This document shows, piece after piece, positions 1 through 10,097 of a stretch of 64,000 nt of DNA. Source of the stretch: an uncultured Atopobiaceae bacterium (lineage in GTDB: Bacteria; Actinomycetota; Coriobacteriia; Coriobacteriales; Atopobiaceae); the NCBI GenBank assembly GCA_944320975.1, contig CALUJM010000011.1, positions 1 through 64,000 of the forward strand. The letters run 5' to 3'. The notes below the pieces were generated by a model. It searched no databases. It was not told the origin of the DNA and saw only the letters and a program-made list of their open reading frames with translations. Numbering within the stretch: the first letter of the stretch is position 1; every line of letters begins with the position of its first letter. The translations under genes and the position numbers were made by a program.

Positions 1-362
1 TGGTAGATGGGCAGCTCAACGTTCATCTTGGGGATGATGATGTAGCCCATCATGCCGTCGCCGTTCAGGTTGAGAAGATCCTCGTAGGCCAGGGTCTCCC
101 CCACCTGAGCGGGCTCGCCGCCCTCGGACGCCGGGGTCCCGACGCCCGAGGAGGCGGCAAGCGCTTCGTTATACGCGTGCGCTTCCGCGAGCAGGCGCTC
201 GCGCTCCTCCTGCCCCAGGTCAACCGTGGCCGCGTCATAGGAGGCGACCGCGCGGCTTGCGTTCTGCTCGATCAGGAAGTTGCTGATCGTGGGATACAGC
301 AGGACGAGAAGGCCAGCCAGGATGACCAGGATGGGCAGTATGTCGCGTACGCGCTTGCTCAC
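1..362 (-). CDS. Class C sortase, N-terminal part (runs off the window)
   Basis: The minus strand reads MSKRVRDILPILVILAGLL, followed by NFLIEQNASRAV and then an acidic linker and a domain start near GYIIIPKMNVELPIY. A short cytoplasmic tail, one hydrophobic anchor and the IPKMNVELPIY entry strand are typical of pilin-polymerising class C sortases. The catalytic TLxTC half lies outside the window. The start is GTG at 362-360, with a CGGAG ribosome site about 10 nt upstream, and it lies 21 bp after the backbone pilin. It should cross-link the pilins encoded just upstream on the same strand. I am confident of the family; subclass C is inferred from the pilin context. Confidence 0.85.
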   Translation of the reverse strand, partial: MSKRVRDILPILVILAGLLVLLYPTISNFLIEQNASRAVASYDAATVDLGQEERERLLAEAHAYNEALAASSGVGTPASEGGEPAQVGETLAYEDLLNLNGDGMMGYIIIPKMNVELPIY

Positions 363-383
363 AACGACTCCGGAACGGGCTCG

Positions 384-2078
384 TTACGCGGTGTGCGTAC
401 CGTTGGACGTGGCGCGACGACGGTTCACACACCAGATGGCGCCACCGGCGATGGCGGCCACGCCAACCACGGTGAAGATCACGGTGCCCATGCCACCGGT
501 CTCAGGCAGAAGGGTACCGGCCTTGTTGATGACAGTGATGGTGTGGTTATTAGAATGAGAGGCCTCCTGCGCCTGCTGATTCTCACCAGGCATCGTGTAC
601 TTGATGGTGTGGCTAGTAAGAGCCCCAGTCGTCTGGTTATACACAGCCGAGATTTCGACCTTGATAGCGCCAATCTCGTTATAACCCTCAGGCGCAGCGG
701 TCTCCACCAGCCAGTAGGTGCCCTCGTCAAGGCCGCAAACCATAAAGTAGTCGGTAGCCGTAGTCGTGATGATGTCGACCGTACCGCTTGCGTTGTACAT
801 GTACTTCACAGGGTTGGAGCCAGCCCCGGCGTCAAACTTCAGCAAGGTCTCCTCGCCCGCTGCATACGTGCCGTTTCCGCTGTCCTTGTACAGCTGGAAC
901 TTGGCACCAGCCAGACGGTTGCCGATGGCCTCCTCGGCACGCTTGTCGACGCCAAAACCAAAGGTGTAGGTGTAGGTCTTATCAGGGACGGAGGGGGTTC
1001 CATGCTGGGGGTTATCGGGGTCGGTGCTGTAGTCAACCGTAACCTCGTTGGTATTGGGATCAGTGGCGATAACGGCATTGCTGTTCAGCTTTGCCTGATA
1101 GGTGACAACCACCTTGTCACCAGCGTTGATTCCAGGGACTTCGCCCTTGAGGATCTTAGAGAAGTACCCGCTCAGGTCGATGGTGAGAACGGTCTTGCCA
1201 GCATCACCAGCACTGCCGGCAGCGGCAGAGGCGCTGAAATCATCTGCGGTGAGCGTAGTGTCGCCAATCTTGACCGTTACGTTTGCGGAAGAGAATCCAG
1301 TGTTCGGCTCAAGCGTGAGGCCAGAAGACAGCTTATCCGTAAACTTGAAGATGTAACCCTCATTCGGATCGAACGCAGACATGTCGGGCACCGCAGACGT
1401 AAGGGTGAACTCGAGCGTATCTCCAACGGCTGCGCCGTCAGCATTTGCCCCGTCACCCTGACCGCCCTCAGGCTTGACGGTCTTGTCAACGGTCGGCCAG
1501 GTCGACTTCAGCTTCTGGGAAACCTCGGTATCATCAATGTTGACGAGAATCGCGTCGGCCTTGTCGGTACGGTCAGAAGAGGAGCCTGCGCTCGGAGAGA
1601 CGAGATAGTAGCCGTAGTCAAGATTCTCGATGGAGGCGGTGTAGTTGCTCCCAGAGCCAGTCGCCACAGAACTGGTGAAGACGATTGAGGGATCCGTGTC
1701 GAGCGTGGCCTTGTTGTCCGCAGCCCACTTTTGAGCGAACTCGGCGAACTTAACGAGGTCGGTCTCGTCCTCCTCGCTCTTGAGGCCCATCACAAAGCTG
1801 TAGGGCGTAGAGGTGCCATCCTCCCAACCAAGAGAAGACAGGTTCGTCTCGGAGAAGAAGTTCTTCCACTTGTCCTCCAGCACATAGCCCGTGCCGTCCT
1901 CGGTCACCTTGAACATGCGAACCGCAGTCACGGACTTGTTCGCAAAGTCAGCTCCGCCCGTGACGGTGAGCTTACCCTGCGACGTCGCCGCCATTGCGGG
2001 AGTGGCGGTGAAGAGGACTCCCACCGCCAGGGCGAGCACTGCGAGCAGTGCCGCCAAACTTTTCCTTACCTTATGCAT
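384..2078 (-). CDS. Backbone (major) pilin, SpaA/FimA type, LPETG anchored
   Basis: This is a 564-residue secreted pilin. The signal peptide starts MHKVRKSLAALLAVLALAVG and ends near TPAMA. The pilin-motif lysine is probably in WPTVDKTVKP, around residue 200. The E-box YWLVETAAPEGYNE is the isopeptide-supporting motif of Cna_B/SpaA folds. The sorting signal LPETG is at about residues 524-528, followed by a hydrophobic stretch and RRR tail. I chose the second Met: GAAAGGA lies 7-8 nt before it, whereas the upstream in-frame ATG at 2102 has no good site. It lies between the tip adhesin and the sortase, so the three genes form a classic pilus operon. Confidence 0.9.
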   Translation of the reverse strand: MHKVRKSLAALLAVLALAVGVLFTATPAMAATSQGKLTVTGGADFANKSVTAVRMFKVTEDGTGYVLEDKWKNFFSETNLSSLGWEDGTSTPYSFVMGLKSEEDETDLVKFAEFAQKWAADNKATLDTDPSIVFTSSVATGSGSNYTASIENLDYGYYLVSPSAGSSSDRTDKADAILVNIDDTEVSQKLKSTWPTVDKTVKPEGGQGDGANADGAAVGDTLEFTLTSAVPDMSAFDPNEGYIFKFTDKLSSGLTLEPNTGFSSANVTVKIGDTTLTADDFSASAAAGSAGDAGKTVLTIDLSGYFSKILKGEVPGINAGDKVVVTYQAKLNSNAVIATDPNTNEVTVDYSTDPDNPQHGTPSVPDKTYTYTFGFGVDKRAEEAIGNRLAGAKFQLYKDSGNGTYAAGEETLLKFDAGAGSNPVKYMYNASGTVDIITTTATDYFMVCGLDEGTYWLVETAAPEGYNEIGAIKVEISAVYNQTTGALTSHTIKYTMPGENQQAQEASHSNNHTITVINKAGTLLPETGGMGTVIFTVVGVAAIAGGAIWCVNRRRATSNGTHTA

Positions 2079-2111
2079 CTTCCGTCCTTTCTTTTGATGC
2101 AACTTACTGAC

Positions 2112-5100
2112 CTATTTCGAAGCGCGTCGAGTATTCGGCGCGGCATTCGCAAAGTGAGCGCCGGCGTAGGCGCGCGGCGGATTCCGGCGTCGACGCTGCT
2201 GATCGAGCCAGATGCCGCCGAGCGCAAGGGCCGCGAGGCCGACGAACAGGAACGGGGTGGTGCCCATACCGCCTGTCTCAGGCAGAGGCAGGGAGTTGGT
2301 GATAGTAATCACGTTCTCCTTGCTGTCTGTCTCATAGGAGGCGAGATAGTCATCGGACAGGCCTTCGACCTCAGAGGCGGTGTAGGTGTAGTAGTGCAAC
2401 GCCCCGTCCTCGTCCCGGAAGGCAACGGGAAGATTCTCTACCACCTTGCGCCAGGTCTCGGACCATGCCGAGGCGTCCTCCGCGCTGAGCGTCACCGTCA
2501 TGGGATTGGAGATGCGCTCCCCCACCGGATTCCCGTCCAGGTCCGTGCGCTGGATCCACTTGGGCACGACGGTCTGATCTTTCGCATCCGTATAGCTTGC
2601 GGTGAGCGTCACGGTGATGCTCTCCGGACGCGTTCCCCCGCGGTTGCCGCCGTCGTTCCAGACCTTCTGGATGGTCACGTTCACGAGCACCTCGCACGGG
2701 TCCTGACCGTCCCCGGGTTCTGGCGTGAGTCCACCGGTGTTGTCGGTGACGGCAGCGTCGTCCATGAGGACGGCCTTGCCCGCGGACGCGTAGACGCCCA
2801 GGGGCGCGCCGCCCACGGTGGCGTCCTTCCAGTCTTCGTGGTTGGTGCCGTTCACGGGACGGTGCCCGCTCACGTCAAAGCGCGCCCACACGTCCTCCGT
2901 GGACGACTGGTCGGCCGGGTCGCCGCCGTCTGGTTGCCCTGCGGAGACGCTCATTGCGTTGGGGTCAACACCATCCACGTTCTTCTCGACAAGCGAAGGA
3001 TCGCGGTAGACGTGATAGGTGTTGTCCTGCTCGATGTTCGTGACGTCGTTGAACCACCAGTTTGAGCTGTAGCTGGTCGCGCCAGTGAAGGGGCCCGTCT
3101 TGCCTGTAGACCCGCTCACCACGTCGGCGTAACGCATGTCGTTATTGAAGAGCCGACCCTCGTTGTTGTGACCGACAAAGCCCCCGGCATAGCCGTTCGT
3201 CACGCCCTCCTGGGCCTCCCCGGTCTGCGTTGCACCGCCGCCAAAGACGTCGTAACCCTCGGAGATGCCCGTCACGGAGCTCTCCTCGATGACGGTGCGG
3301 TTGCCCTTGATGAGGTTGATCTGGAGCTCGGCCTTGGCCTGGTCCTTGTCTATGGTGCCGTCCTCGTTGACCGGCAGCGTGATGGTGGAGTCGCCAATGG
3401 TGACGTTGACCACGTCGGTCTGGCCATCCCCGGTGCCCTTGACCAGCGAGACCGTGACGTCGATGCCAAACAGCTTGACGGAGAGCGTATCGCCGTGGCC
3501 GAGCACCTCAAGCCTGAGAACCTTGCCATCGGGGAGTTTAATCTCAATGACGTCAAGATTTTCCAGATTGCCCACCCACAGCGCCTGAAGCAGCTGGTTC
3601 ACCACCTGGAACAGCACGTCCACGAGCTTGGAGTCCACCTCCGCACTGACGAGGTAGGCGTAGCTCGTCGTTGCGGCAAAGCCGCCGGCCGCCTGGGGGC
3701 TCCTGACCAGCTTGAGGTTGGTCACGTTGGAACCCGTGACGTGCGAGACGTCCGCATAGCCCACAAAGCCGCCGGCCATCTGCTCATCCGCGCCCGTGGC
3801 GCCGTTCTCCGGCGTGGCGCCGCCCGTGCCCTGGGAGACCACGGTGAATCCGCCGGCCTTTCCCGCGACCGAGCAGCCCTCGACCGTGGTGCCGATGACG
3901 TTTGCCACGCCGGCGGTGACCCCGAGCAGCTCGCCGAGCGCACTCACATCCTCAACGTCAGCGATGCCCGTCTTGCCCGTGTAGCCCACGAAGCCCCCGC
4001 TGTAGTTGGGCGCGCTCACGGAGCTGAGCCCGCTCACGCCGCAGCGATGCATCATGCCGCCCATGATAGTCCCGGCAAAGCCGCCCGCGTTGCCGCTCAC
4101 GCGCTGGGAGTCGAGCAGTCCGCCCTCGTCCCAGGTGTGGGCGCGCACGGTCACGCCGTCGGCCACGCCGCTTGTCGCAGCGTCGTAGATGACGGGCTGG
4201 AACGCCTGGATCACGCTCACGTCGCCCAGCTTGAGAAGGTCGAGGATCGAGGTCTGCGAACCCTCCCCGGTACCACCGGAGACCTCGGCCACGCCGCCCG
4301 TCTGGGCGACGCCCACAAAGCCGCCGGCATAGAGGCCGCCGTCGACGCCGCGAAGGTCGCTCACCGTCACATGGGAGCTTGGGTCGCTCTCGCCGTCCCG
4401 CGAGCCGATGACCGTTGCCTGGGCCATGCCGACGAAGCCGCCAGCGGCCATTGGGTAGGTGACCGTGTCCGTGCGGACGCCCTCCACGGTGAAGCCCCAC
4501 GCCGGGTCCGCCGCGCTCACAGAGGCGCCGCGCACGGTGGACATGGTTGCCTGGAGCACGTTGGCCAGGTTAGCGATGCCCGTGCCGCCGATGATCGTGT
4601 CAAGGAGCGCCTGGAGGAAGCCTTCTGAGACCCCGTTGGTCCCCACGTTTGCCGCGGAGCCCGAGGTGAGCAGGCCCGCGTAACCGCCCGCATAGGCCGA
4701 AGCCTCAACGCGCCGCAAGTTGGAGGCGCGGCAAGAGTCCGCGTCCGAGGCGCCGTCCTTCTCGTCCTCGGCGGTCTCCTGGGCGTCGCCCCAGATCTGC
4801 GCACCCGCACCGTAGCCGATGTAGCCGCCGGCGTTGCCCGTTGCGTGCGCGGTGTCAGCCTCGCGGCTGCCCGCGCCGGGAGAGGTGACGGTCATGCCAG
4901 TGCGATAGCCCTCGACCGAGGAGGACTTGATCACGGGGACAAAGACCTGGGCCACGCCGAGGAGCTGTCCCAAGTCGAGTTTGCCGCCCAGCAGATCGAC
5001 GCTGCCCAGCGTTGCCGCCCCGCCAGCCTGGGCGCTCCCAGCAAAGCCGCCCGCCGAGCGCATGCCGCGCACCTGGCGCACGTCGTGGGCCTGCCCGTTG

Positions 5101-8100
5101 GTGACGGTGCCCGACACCATGGCGCCCACGTAGCCGCCGGCGCTTCCGCCCTCGAGCGGGTTTGCCTCCCCTGCCGTCGCGACCGCCGTGCGGCCCGCAA
5201 CCACGTTCATGCCGTACATGTAGTTGCCAACAAGGGCGTCAAGCTCCTTTTGCGTGCCCACTTTACCGGCATCCGCCAACTCTGCACCATAGCCACCGTG
5301 CTTGCCTACGTGCTCGACCCAGCTGTTCCAGGTATCCGGGTCAAGCTTGGCGAGCGGACCGTAAACTGCGGTGTTTTCCTCGGTGGGATAGGCCACGCCG
5401 AGCGCGCCGAGCAGGTTGTCAACCTTGATGAGACCCCAGAGCAGTCCGAGGCTGCCCGTCTCGGCCGTATCGGCCGCCTCCATGAGTCCGGTGAAGCCGC
5501 CTGCAAACTCCGCGCCGTAGACGGAGCGAATGCGCACCGCCGCGGCCTCGCGCTGCGGTCCGGTGTATGGATCCGTGGCCGCCTTCCAGGGGTCGTCGTT
5601 GTTACCCCAGATCTGCCCGCCCTCATTGTGGCCCACGTAGCCGCCGGCCATGCCGCGCAGGTGACTCGCGTCAGAGAGCGCCTGGGCGCGCACCACGCCG
5701 CCGCATGGAATGGCCGTGGTCTCGCTGTTGCGGACGGAGGGGACAAAGGCCTGGACCAGCGAAAGCAGGCTGCTGACATCGACGAGATCCTGTAGGATGC
5801 CGCCATCGCCCAACACGTCCGCGACGGCACCGGGCGCGATCTCGCCCGCGTAGCCGCCCGCCGACCTCTGGCCGATGATGTGGGAGAAATTGCGGGCATT
5901 GGAGTCCTGGATGTGGCCGCCCAGCACGATGCCGGCAAAGCCGCCCGCGTCGCCCTGCGCGCTCGCGTCCTTCGCGGAGGCGCGGACCGAGAAGCCGCCG
6001 ACCGCACCGGTGACGTTGGAGTGCTCGATGGTGGAGGTCACCACCTGCAGCGCGCCCACCAGGTCGGTGAGCTGGATGGAGTCGCCCAAGATCCCGATGC
6101 CCTTGCCCACCGAGGCTGCGCTCCCGATGTTCATCATGCCGATGTAGCCGCCGGCATAGCGCGCGCCCGCGACAGCATACTCGCTCTGGGCGTCATCAAA
6201 GTAGGTCGGGGCCTCCGTGGCCTCGAGGTCCTCCGGTTCCGCGACGGCGGTGCTGCGCAGGACGCTCACGTTGCTTCCGCTTATCTGCACGCCCGAGCCG
6301 CAGCCGATGAAACCGCCGGCCGAGCCAGAGGAGGAGTCACCATCGCGCTCCGTCGTTGCACTCACCTTGAGTCCGCGCTTCGAGGAGCTCACGCCCGCGC
6401 CCTTGATGGTGGGGACGTAGGCACCGATGAGGTTGAGGAGCTGGGTGACATCGACTTTGAGCCCAGAGATATCGCCGAGGATGCTGATGCCCTTGCCCGC
6501 GTCCGCCAGCGCGCCCGAGTAGACGTTGCCGCCAAAGCCGCCCGCATAGGCGCCGCCGAGGACCTCGTCGATGCCGTAGACGGCCCATTGCTGCGCCTCC
6601 GCGCGGGCGGAGTTGTCCACCGTCCCGGCCTCGAACGTCCCGGCAAAGCCGCCGGCGCTGTCCGCCTTGACGCTGGCCTCGCCCACAAAGGAGACGTCCG
6701 CGTCTGTGTAGGTGGGCAGGAGGTAGGTCACGGCACCGAGGAGTCCGTCGATGTCCACCAGGCTGAGGATGCTATCCTTGTCCGCCACGTCCGCAAGCCC
6801 GGACGCGGTGGACTCGCCGACGAAACCGCCGGCTTGGCCGTTGGCGGCGATCGCACCGTCGTGGACGTTTGCGCTCACGGACGCGAGGTTGGCAACGTGC
6901 GCGGAGCTCACTGCTGTGGCGCTCCCCAGCGCGACAAAACCGCCCGCCGTGACGGGCTTCTCGCCCGCGTCGGTCGAAGTGCCGTCTCCCGTTGCCGTGA
7001 CCTTCATGCCAGCGTCAACGCCGCTCACGGTGACGGTATCCGCGGTTGTCTGCACGGCCGCACCCACCTGGAGCAGGTTGTTAATCTGGACAAGGTTAAG
7101 GCCAAGCAGGTTGATGCCGCCGTCGCTGACCACGCTTCCCGTTCCCGAGGCGCCAAAGAAGCCGCCTGCGTAATTGGACGCGATAATGGACGAAACCCCA
7201 CTGACCTCAACGTCTCGAACGTGGCCGCCCGTCACGACGCCAATACCTCCAGCCGCGTAAGCGCCGGCGGCACTGACGGTAAAGCCGTCTCCAGAGACGT
7301 CAACGTTGTCCACAACAAACGGTATGAGGTTGGTGAGTCCAAGCGTGTTGTTGACAAGGCCGCCACCGCTGGCGACGTTCAGACTGCCCGCGATACCGCC
7401 GGCGTTGGCGTCCGAGGCGGAAACGGAGGCAAGCCCCTCCACCACAACGCCTTGATCGGACGGATCACCGGAGAGCCCAAGGTGCTGCTTGAGCTGGTCG
7501 GGAACCTCAGAGTTCCAATAGGTCTCTCCCTGCTTGCCGCCGTCAACGGCCGCATGGGTACTCGCGATGACGGCGCCATCGCCCTCGCCCAAAAGACCGC
7601 CGGCGTTCTTTTTGGCAGAAACGGATATTCCCTTCGCGCTCACCTGGGTGCCAAGGAGCTCAGTCTCCTTGATGCCCACAAGTGAGAGCAGCGGGTCGGC
7701 ATCGGTGCCGGGGTGCTCACCCGACAGGATTGCAGACAGCAGTCCGTTAACCCGACCAAGGAGCGAGCCAACCGTCGTGCCGCCACCGTCGCCCTTGCCA
7801 AGGTCAACCTGCCAGCCAAGCGACGCTACACCCGCAAAGCCGCCGGCACCATAGCGACCCGCCGTCACGTTGACGGGATTCTGGGTGTCGACCGTATCGT
7901 TGACCATGTAGGCATTTGCGAGTCCGCCCGCAAAGCCGCCCGCATAGTCCTCCTGAGCGGAAGCGGAGACGCCCGAGTAGACGTGAGAGTCGTATACCAA
8001 GCTCTGTGGCGTATAGTCCCAAAGCTCAAGCTGGGCGAGCCTGCTAAGGTCAAGCGTTCCTTCGACCGACCCGTTTCTCACCACGCCCGCAAAGCCACCG

Positions 8101-10097
8101 GAGTAGCTCTTTGCCATGACGCTGACCCGTCCGCCGGAAACGCTTGAGCCACTCGTCACCGTTCCAATGAGCGCGCCCGCGAAGCCTCCGGCAAAGCTGT
8201 TGCTCTCATTGCCAACGGACGAACCGTCGCTGTTGAGATCGATTACCTTGCAGTCGGAAATCACCGGCGCCTTGTACCCAACGGGTATGAGCTTGGACAC
8301 ATCAACGAGGCCGCCATTGCCAATCAGGATTGTAATGAGGTCTCCAAGACCCAGTCCGGGGATGATGTTGAGGATGTTGGCAAGAATCCAACTTAGCTCC
8401 CCGAGCGCCTCAGAGAGGCCTGAGTACTGGGTTGACCCCGTCGAATACCCGACCAGGCCACCCGTATAGCCCTTCGTGTTGTTTTTGACCGTACTCGAAG
8501 CCACTTCAACGCCCTCGAGCGAGACCTCTCCTACCACACGGCCGGCCAAGACCCCGGTCGCATAGTGTGAGGAGTCCTCGTTCTTGCCCAAGATCAGATC
8601 GAGGAGCCCGCCGACGAGCCAGCCAACAAGACCGCTTGTATCGGCATCCACCTCTGTGGCGTTGCTCGTGACCGTCGCATTCTTGAGGATAAAGTTGGCA
8701 GCCACCGCTTTGCCACCCTCGACCGTAAGTCCCCATTTGTCGGTCACGTTGGTGATCGTCCCAAAGAAGCCAACGCCAACATAGTCTTTCGACTTGATGG
8801 TCGACCCCTGATTGACGGTCATGTTGGATATGATTGGCTTGGCGACATCATCCGAGGTGACGCCCGAGCCGTCCTGGGAGATAAGCGAGAAGAGGCTGCC
8901 GGCCACGTCAGACTGCGAGCTCTTGGCGCCGATCATAGTCCCTGAAAAGGTAATCGGAGTCCAATCGGCACCATCCAGGTTAATGTTGCGGAAGATGATG
9001 TAGTTGGCTGTAGCGCCATACGTGAGTCCAGTATTAACACGTTCATCAACGTCTTCTTCAGAGCTACCGTCAATGCGATAGTAACGATATGCCGCAGCTT
9101 TCCCAGTGTCCCATTCCGTCCCAGAAGGGACAGACGAATCCCTAAGTTTTTCGCCGATTTGCAAGTCGGCATCACCGCGGTAAACGAGCTCGGGCAAAGC
9201 GTCGGGATCATCCTCATAATGCCAACTCACAATAGAATCGAAAACCCGATGCTGACGGATTCGATAGACTTCGCCGCCTACGACATCCTTGTTGCTGCCA
9301 ATCGCACGCAGCTGCTGCTCATTGCCGATGAGGATGTAGGTCTCGTCGCCAATCTGCTTGGTGACCTGACCCACGTAGTCGCGACCGGAGAGGCTGTTGT
9401 AGGCTTCGGTCTCATCCCCGTCCGCCAGCAAATCAACCTCATCGGATTCGTCGTTCTTCTCGGCAGAGTCCTCAGTGGGCTCGGTCTTCACGACGTCCTT
9501 CCCGGCAGCGTCGTTCTTCTCAACCGGCTCGTCCTTCTCGGCCTGCTCGTCCTTCTCGGCGTCGGTCTCTTCCTGGGCCTCCGGCTCGTCACTCACGACA
9601 ACGTTGTTGTTATCGCCAGCGTCTTCAAGCCCCTCGTCCCAGCCGTCGACGTAGACGTAGGTGTGCTCGGGGCTGTACGTGAGCGGCTCGGTGGCACCCT
9701 CCGCGTAGATGGGCTGACCGGTGCCAAAGGTCTCGGCGTCGCCGTCCCCCGTGAGGACGGGCTGCGAGGCCGCGTCGTCGCCGGACGCGACGGCGGTCTG
9801 CAGCGCGTTGTAGATGTAGATGGTGTCGGAGGCGCTCTCGTAGAGCGGTCGGCCATCCGCGGTGTAGGTGACGCCGGACTGCCCGTCGGCGGTCTGGACG
9901 GAGACGCCCTCTACCTCAGAAGCAACCCCCCCCCGTTCGGTATTTTGCGTGAGGGGGCTGAGCGGCTGGGCATACGCCATCACGGGAGCAAACGCCGAGA
10001 TCGGCGTAGACGTGCAGGTGATTGCGGCCGTAAGGACAACGCTCACGAAGGGCTTGCCCCAGGTCCTGATGGCTTGACGCGCGTGTTTGAACTGCAT
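2112..10097 (-). CDS. Giant LPETG surface protein, probable pilus tip/ancillary adhesin with GLUG-like repeats
   Basis: This 2661-residue protein has a long signal peptide (residues 1 to about 43, ending AYAQ) and a Glu/Asp/Lys-rich linker (about 165-235). About 2000 residues then repeat a loose AGGFAG/AGGYxG pattern every 40-90 residues, resembling GLUG/filamentous-adhesin beta-helix repeats. One Cna_B-like domain (TIQKVWNDGGNRGG onwards) precedes LPETG at about 2605-2609, a membrane helix and a basic tail. It is first in the pilus operon, the usual place for a tip adhesin. A G9 tract (C9 at 9926-9934) encodes codons 55-58, just after the signal peptide; a slip there would truncate the protein. 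The ligand is unknown. There is no visible von Willebrand or other classical tip domain, so 'ancillary' is equally possible. Confidence 0.85.
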   Translation of the reverse strand: MQFKHARQAIRTWGKPFVSVVLTAAITCTSTPISAFAPVMAYAQPLSPLTQNTERGGVASEVEGVSVQTADGQSGVTYTADGRPLYESASDTIYIYNALQTAVASGDDAASQPVLTGDGDAETFGTGQPIYAEGATEPLTYSPEHTYVYVDGWDEGLEDAGDNNNVVVSDEPEAQEETDAEKDEQAEKDEPVEKNDAAGKDVVKTEPTEDSAEKNDESDEVDLLADGDETEAYNSLSGRDYVGQVTKQIGDETYILIGNEQQLRAIGSNKDVVGGEVYRIRQHRVFDSIVSWHYEDDPDALPELVYRGDADLQIGEKLRDSSVPSGTEWDTGKAAAYRYYRIDGSSEEDVDERVNTGLTYGATANYIIFRNINLDGADWTPITFSGTMIGAKSSQSDVAGSLFSLISQDGSGVTSDDVAKPIISNMTVNQGSTIKSKDYVGVGFFGTITNVTDKWGLTVEGGKAVAANFILKNATVTSNATEVDADTSGLVGWLVGGLLDLILGKNEDSSHYATGVLAGRVVGEVSLEGVEVASSTVKNNTKGYTGGLVGYSTGSTQYSGLSEALGELSWILANILNIIPGLGLGDLITILIGNGGLVDVSKLIPVGYKAPVISDCKVIDLNSDGSSVGNESNSFAGGFAGALIGTVTSGSSVSGGRVSVMAKSYSGGFAGVVRNGSVEGTLDLSRLAQLELWDYTPQSLVYDSHVYSGVSASAQEDYAGGFAGGLANAYMVNDTVDTQNPVNVTAGRYGAGGFAGVASLGWQVDLGKGDGGGTTVGSLLGRVNGLLSAILSGEHPGTDADPLLSLVGIKETELLGTQVSAKGISVSAKKNAGGLLGEGDGAVIASTHAAVDGGKQGETYWNSEVPDQLKQHLGLSGDPSDQGVVVEGLASVSASDANAGGIAGSLNVASGGGLVNNTLGLTNLIPFVVDNVDVSGDGFTVSAAGAYAAGGIGVVTGGHVRDVEVSGVSSIIASNYAGGFFGASGTGSVVSDGGINLLGLNLVQINNLLQVGAAVQTTADTVTVSGVDAGMKVTATGDGTSTDAGEKPVTAGGFVALGSATAVSSAHVANLASVSANVHDGAIAANGQAGGFVGESTASGLADVADKDSILSLVDIDGLLGAVTYLLPTYTDADVSFVGEASVKADSAGGFAGTFEAGTVDNSARAEAQQWAVYGIDEVLGGAYAGGFGGNVYSGALADAGKGISILGDISGLKVDVTQLLNLIGAYVPTIKGAGVSSSKRGLKVSATTERDGDSSSGSAGGFIGCGSGVQISGSNVSVLRSTAVAEPEDLEATEAPTYFDDAQSEYAVAGARYAGGYIGMMNIGSAASVGKGIGILGDSIQLTDLVGALQVVTSTIEHSNVTGAVGGFSVRASAKDASAQGDAGGFAGIVLGGHIQDSNARNFSHIIGQRSAGGYAGEIAPGAVADVLGDGGILQDLVDVSSLLSLVQAFVPSVRNSETTAIPCGGVVRAQALSDASHLRGMAGGYVGHNEGGQIWGNNDDPWKAATDPYTGPQREAAAVRIRSVYGAEFAGGFTGLMEAADTAETGSLGLLWGLIKVDNLLGALGVAYPTEENTAVYGPLAKLDPDTWNSWVEHVGKHGGYGAELADAGKVGTQKELDALVGNYMYGMNVVAGRTAVATAGEANPLEGGSAGGYVGAMVSGTVTNGQAHDVRQVRGMRSAGGFAGSAQAGGAATLGSVDLLGGKLDLGQLLGVAQVFVPVIKSSSVEGYRTGMTVTSPGAGSREADTAHATGNAGGYIGYGAGAQIWGDAQETAEDEKDGASDADSCRASNLRRVEASAYAGGYAGLLTSGSAANVGTNGVSEGFLQALLDTIIGGTGIANLANVLQATMSTVRGASVSAADPAWGFTVEGVRTDTVTYPMAAGGFVGMAQATVIGSRDGESDPSSHVTVSDLRGVDGGLYAGGFVGVAQTGGVAEVSGGTGEGSQTSILDLLKLGDVSVIQAFQPVIYDAATSGVADGVTVRAHTWDEGGLLDSQRVSGNAGGFAGTIMGGMMHRCGVSGLSSVSAPNYSGGFVGYTGKTGIADVEDVSALGELLGVTAGVANVIGTTVEGCSVAGKAGGFTVVSQGTGGATPENGATGADEQMAGGFVGYADVSHVTGSNVTNLKLVRSPQAAGGFAATTSYAYLVSAEVDSKLVDVLFQVVNQLLQALWVGNLENLDVIEIKLPDGKVLRLEVLGHGDTLSVKLFGIDVTVSLVKGTGDGQTDVVNVTIGDSTITLPVNEDGTIDKDQAKAELQINLIKGNRTVIEESSVTGISEGYDVFGGGATQTGEAQEGVTNGYAGGFVGHNNEGRLFNNDMRYADVVSGSTGKTGPFTGATSYSSNWWFNDVTNIEQDNTYHVYRDPSLVEKNVDGVDPNAMSVSAGQPDGGDPADQSSTEDVWARFDVSGHRPVNGTNHEDWKDATVGGAPLGVYASAGKAVLMDDAAVTDNTGGLTPEPGDGQDPCEVLVNVTIQKVWNDGGNRGGTRPESITVTLTASYTDAKDQTVVPKWIQRTDLDGNPVGERISNPMTVTLSAEDASAWSETWRKVVENLPVAFRDEDGALHYYTYTASEVEGLSDDYLASYETDSKENVITITNSLPLPETGGMGTTPFLFVGLAALALGGIWLDQQRRRRNPPRAYAGAHFANAAPNTRRASK
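9926..9934 (-). repeat. G9 homopolymer inside the tip-adhesin reading frame
   Basis: Nine consecutive C on the plus strand (G on the coding strand) fall in codons 55-58 of the giant adhesin (…NTERGGVAS…). Gain or loss of one base would shift the frame directly after the signal peptide. Contingency tracts of this kind are an established mode of surface-protein phase variation; that it operates here is inference. Confidence 0.6.

Noticed and set aside
5880..7685. Long plus-strand frames opposite the tip adhesin (also 177-1688, 1731-3065, 3168-4628, 4845-5795)
   Set aside because: Residue composition is repetitive and lacks domains; the opposite strand encodes a coherent LPXTG protein.
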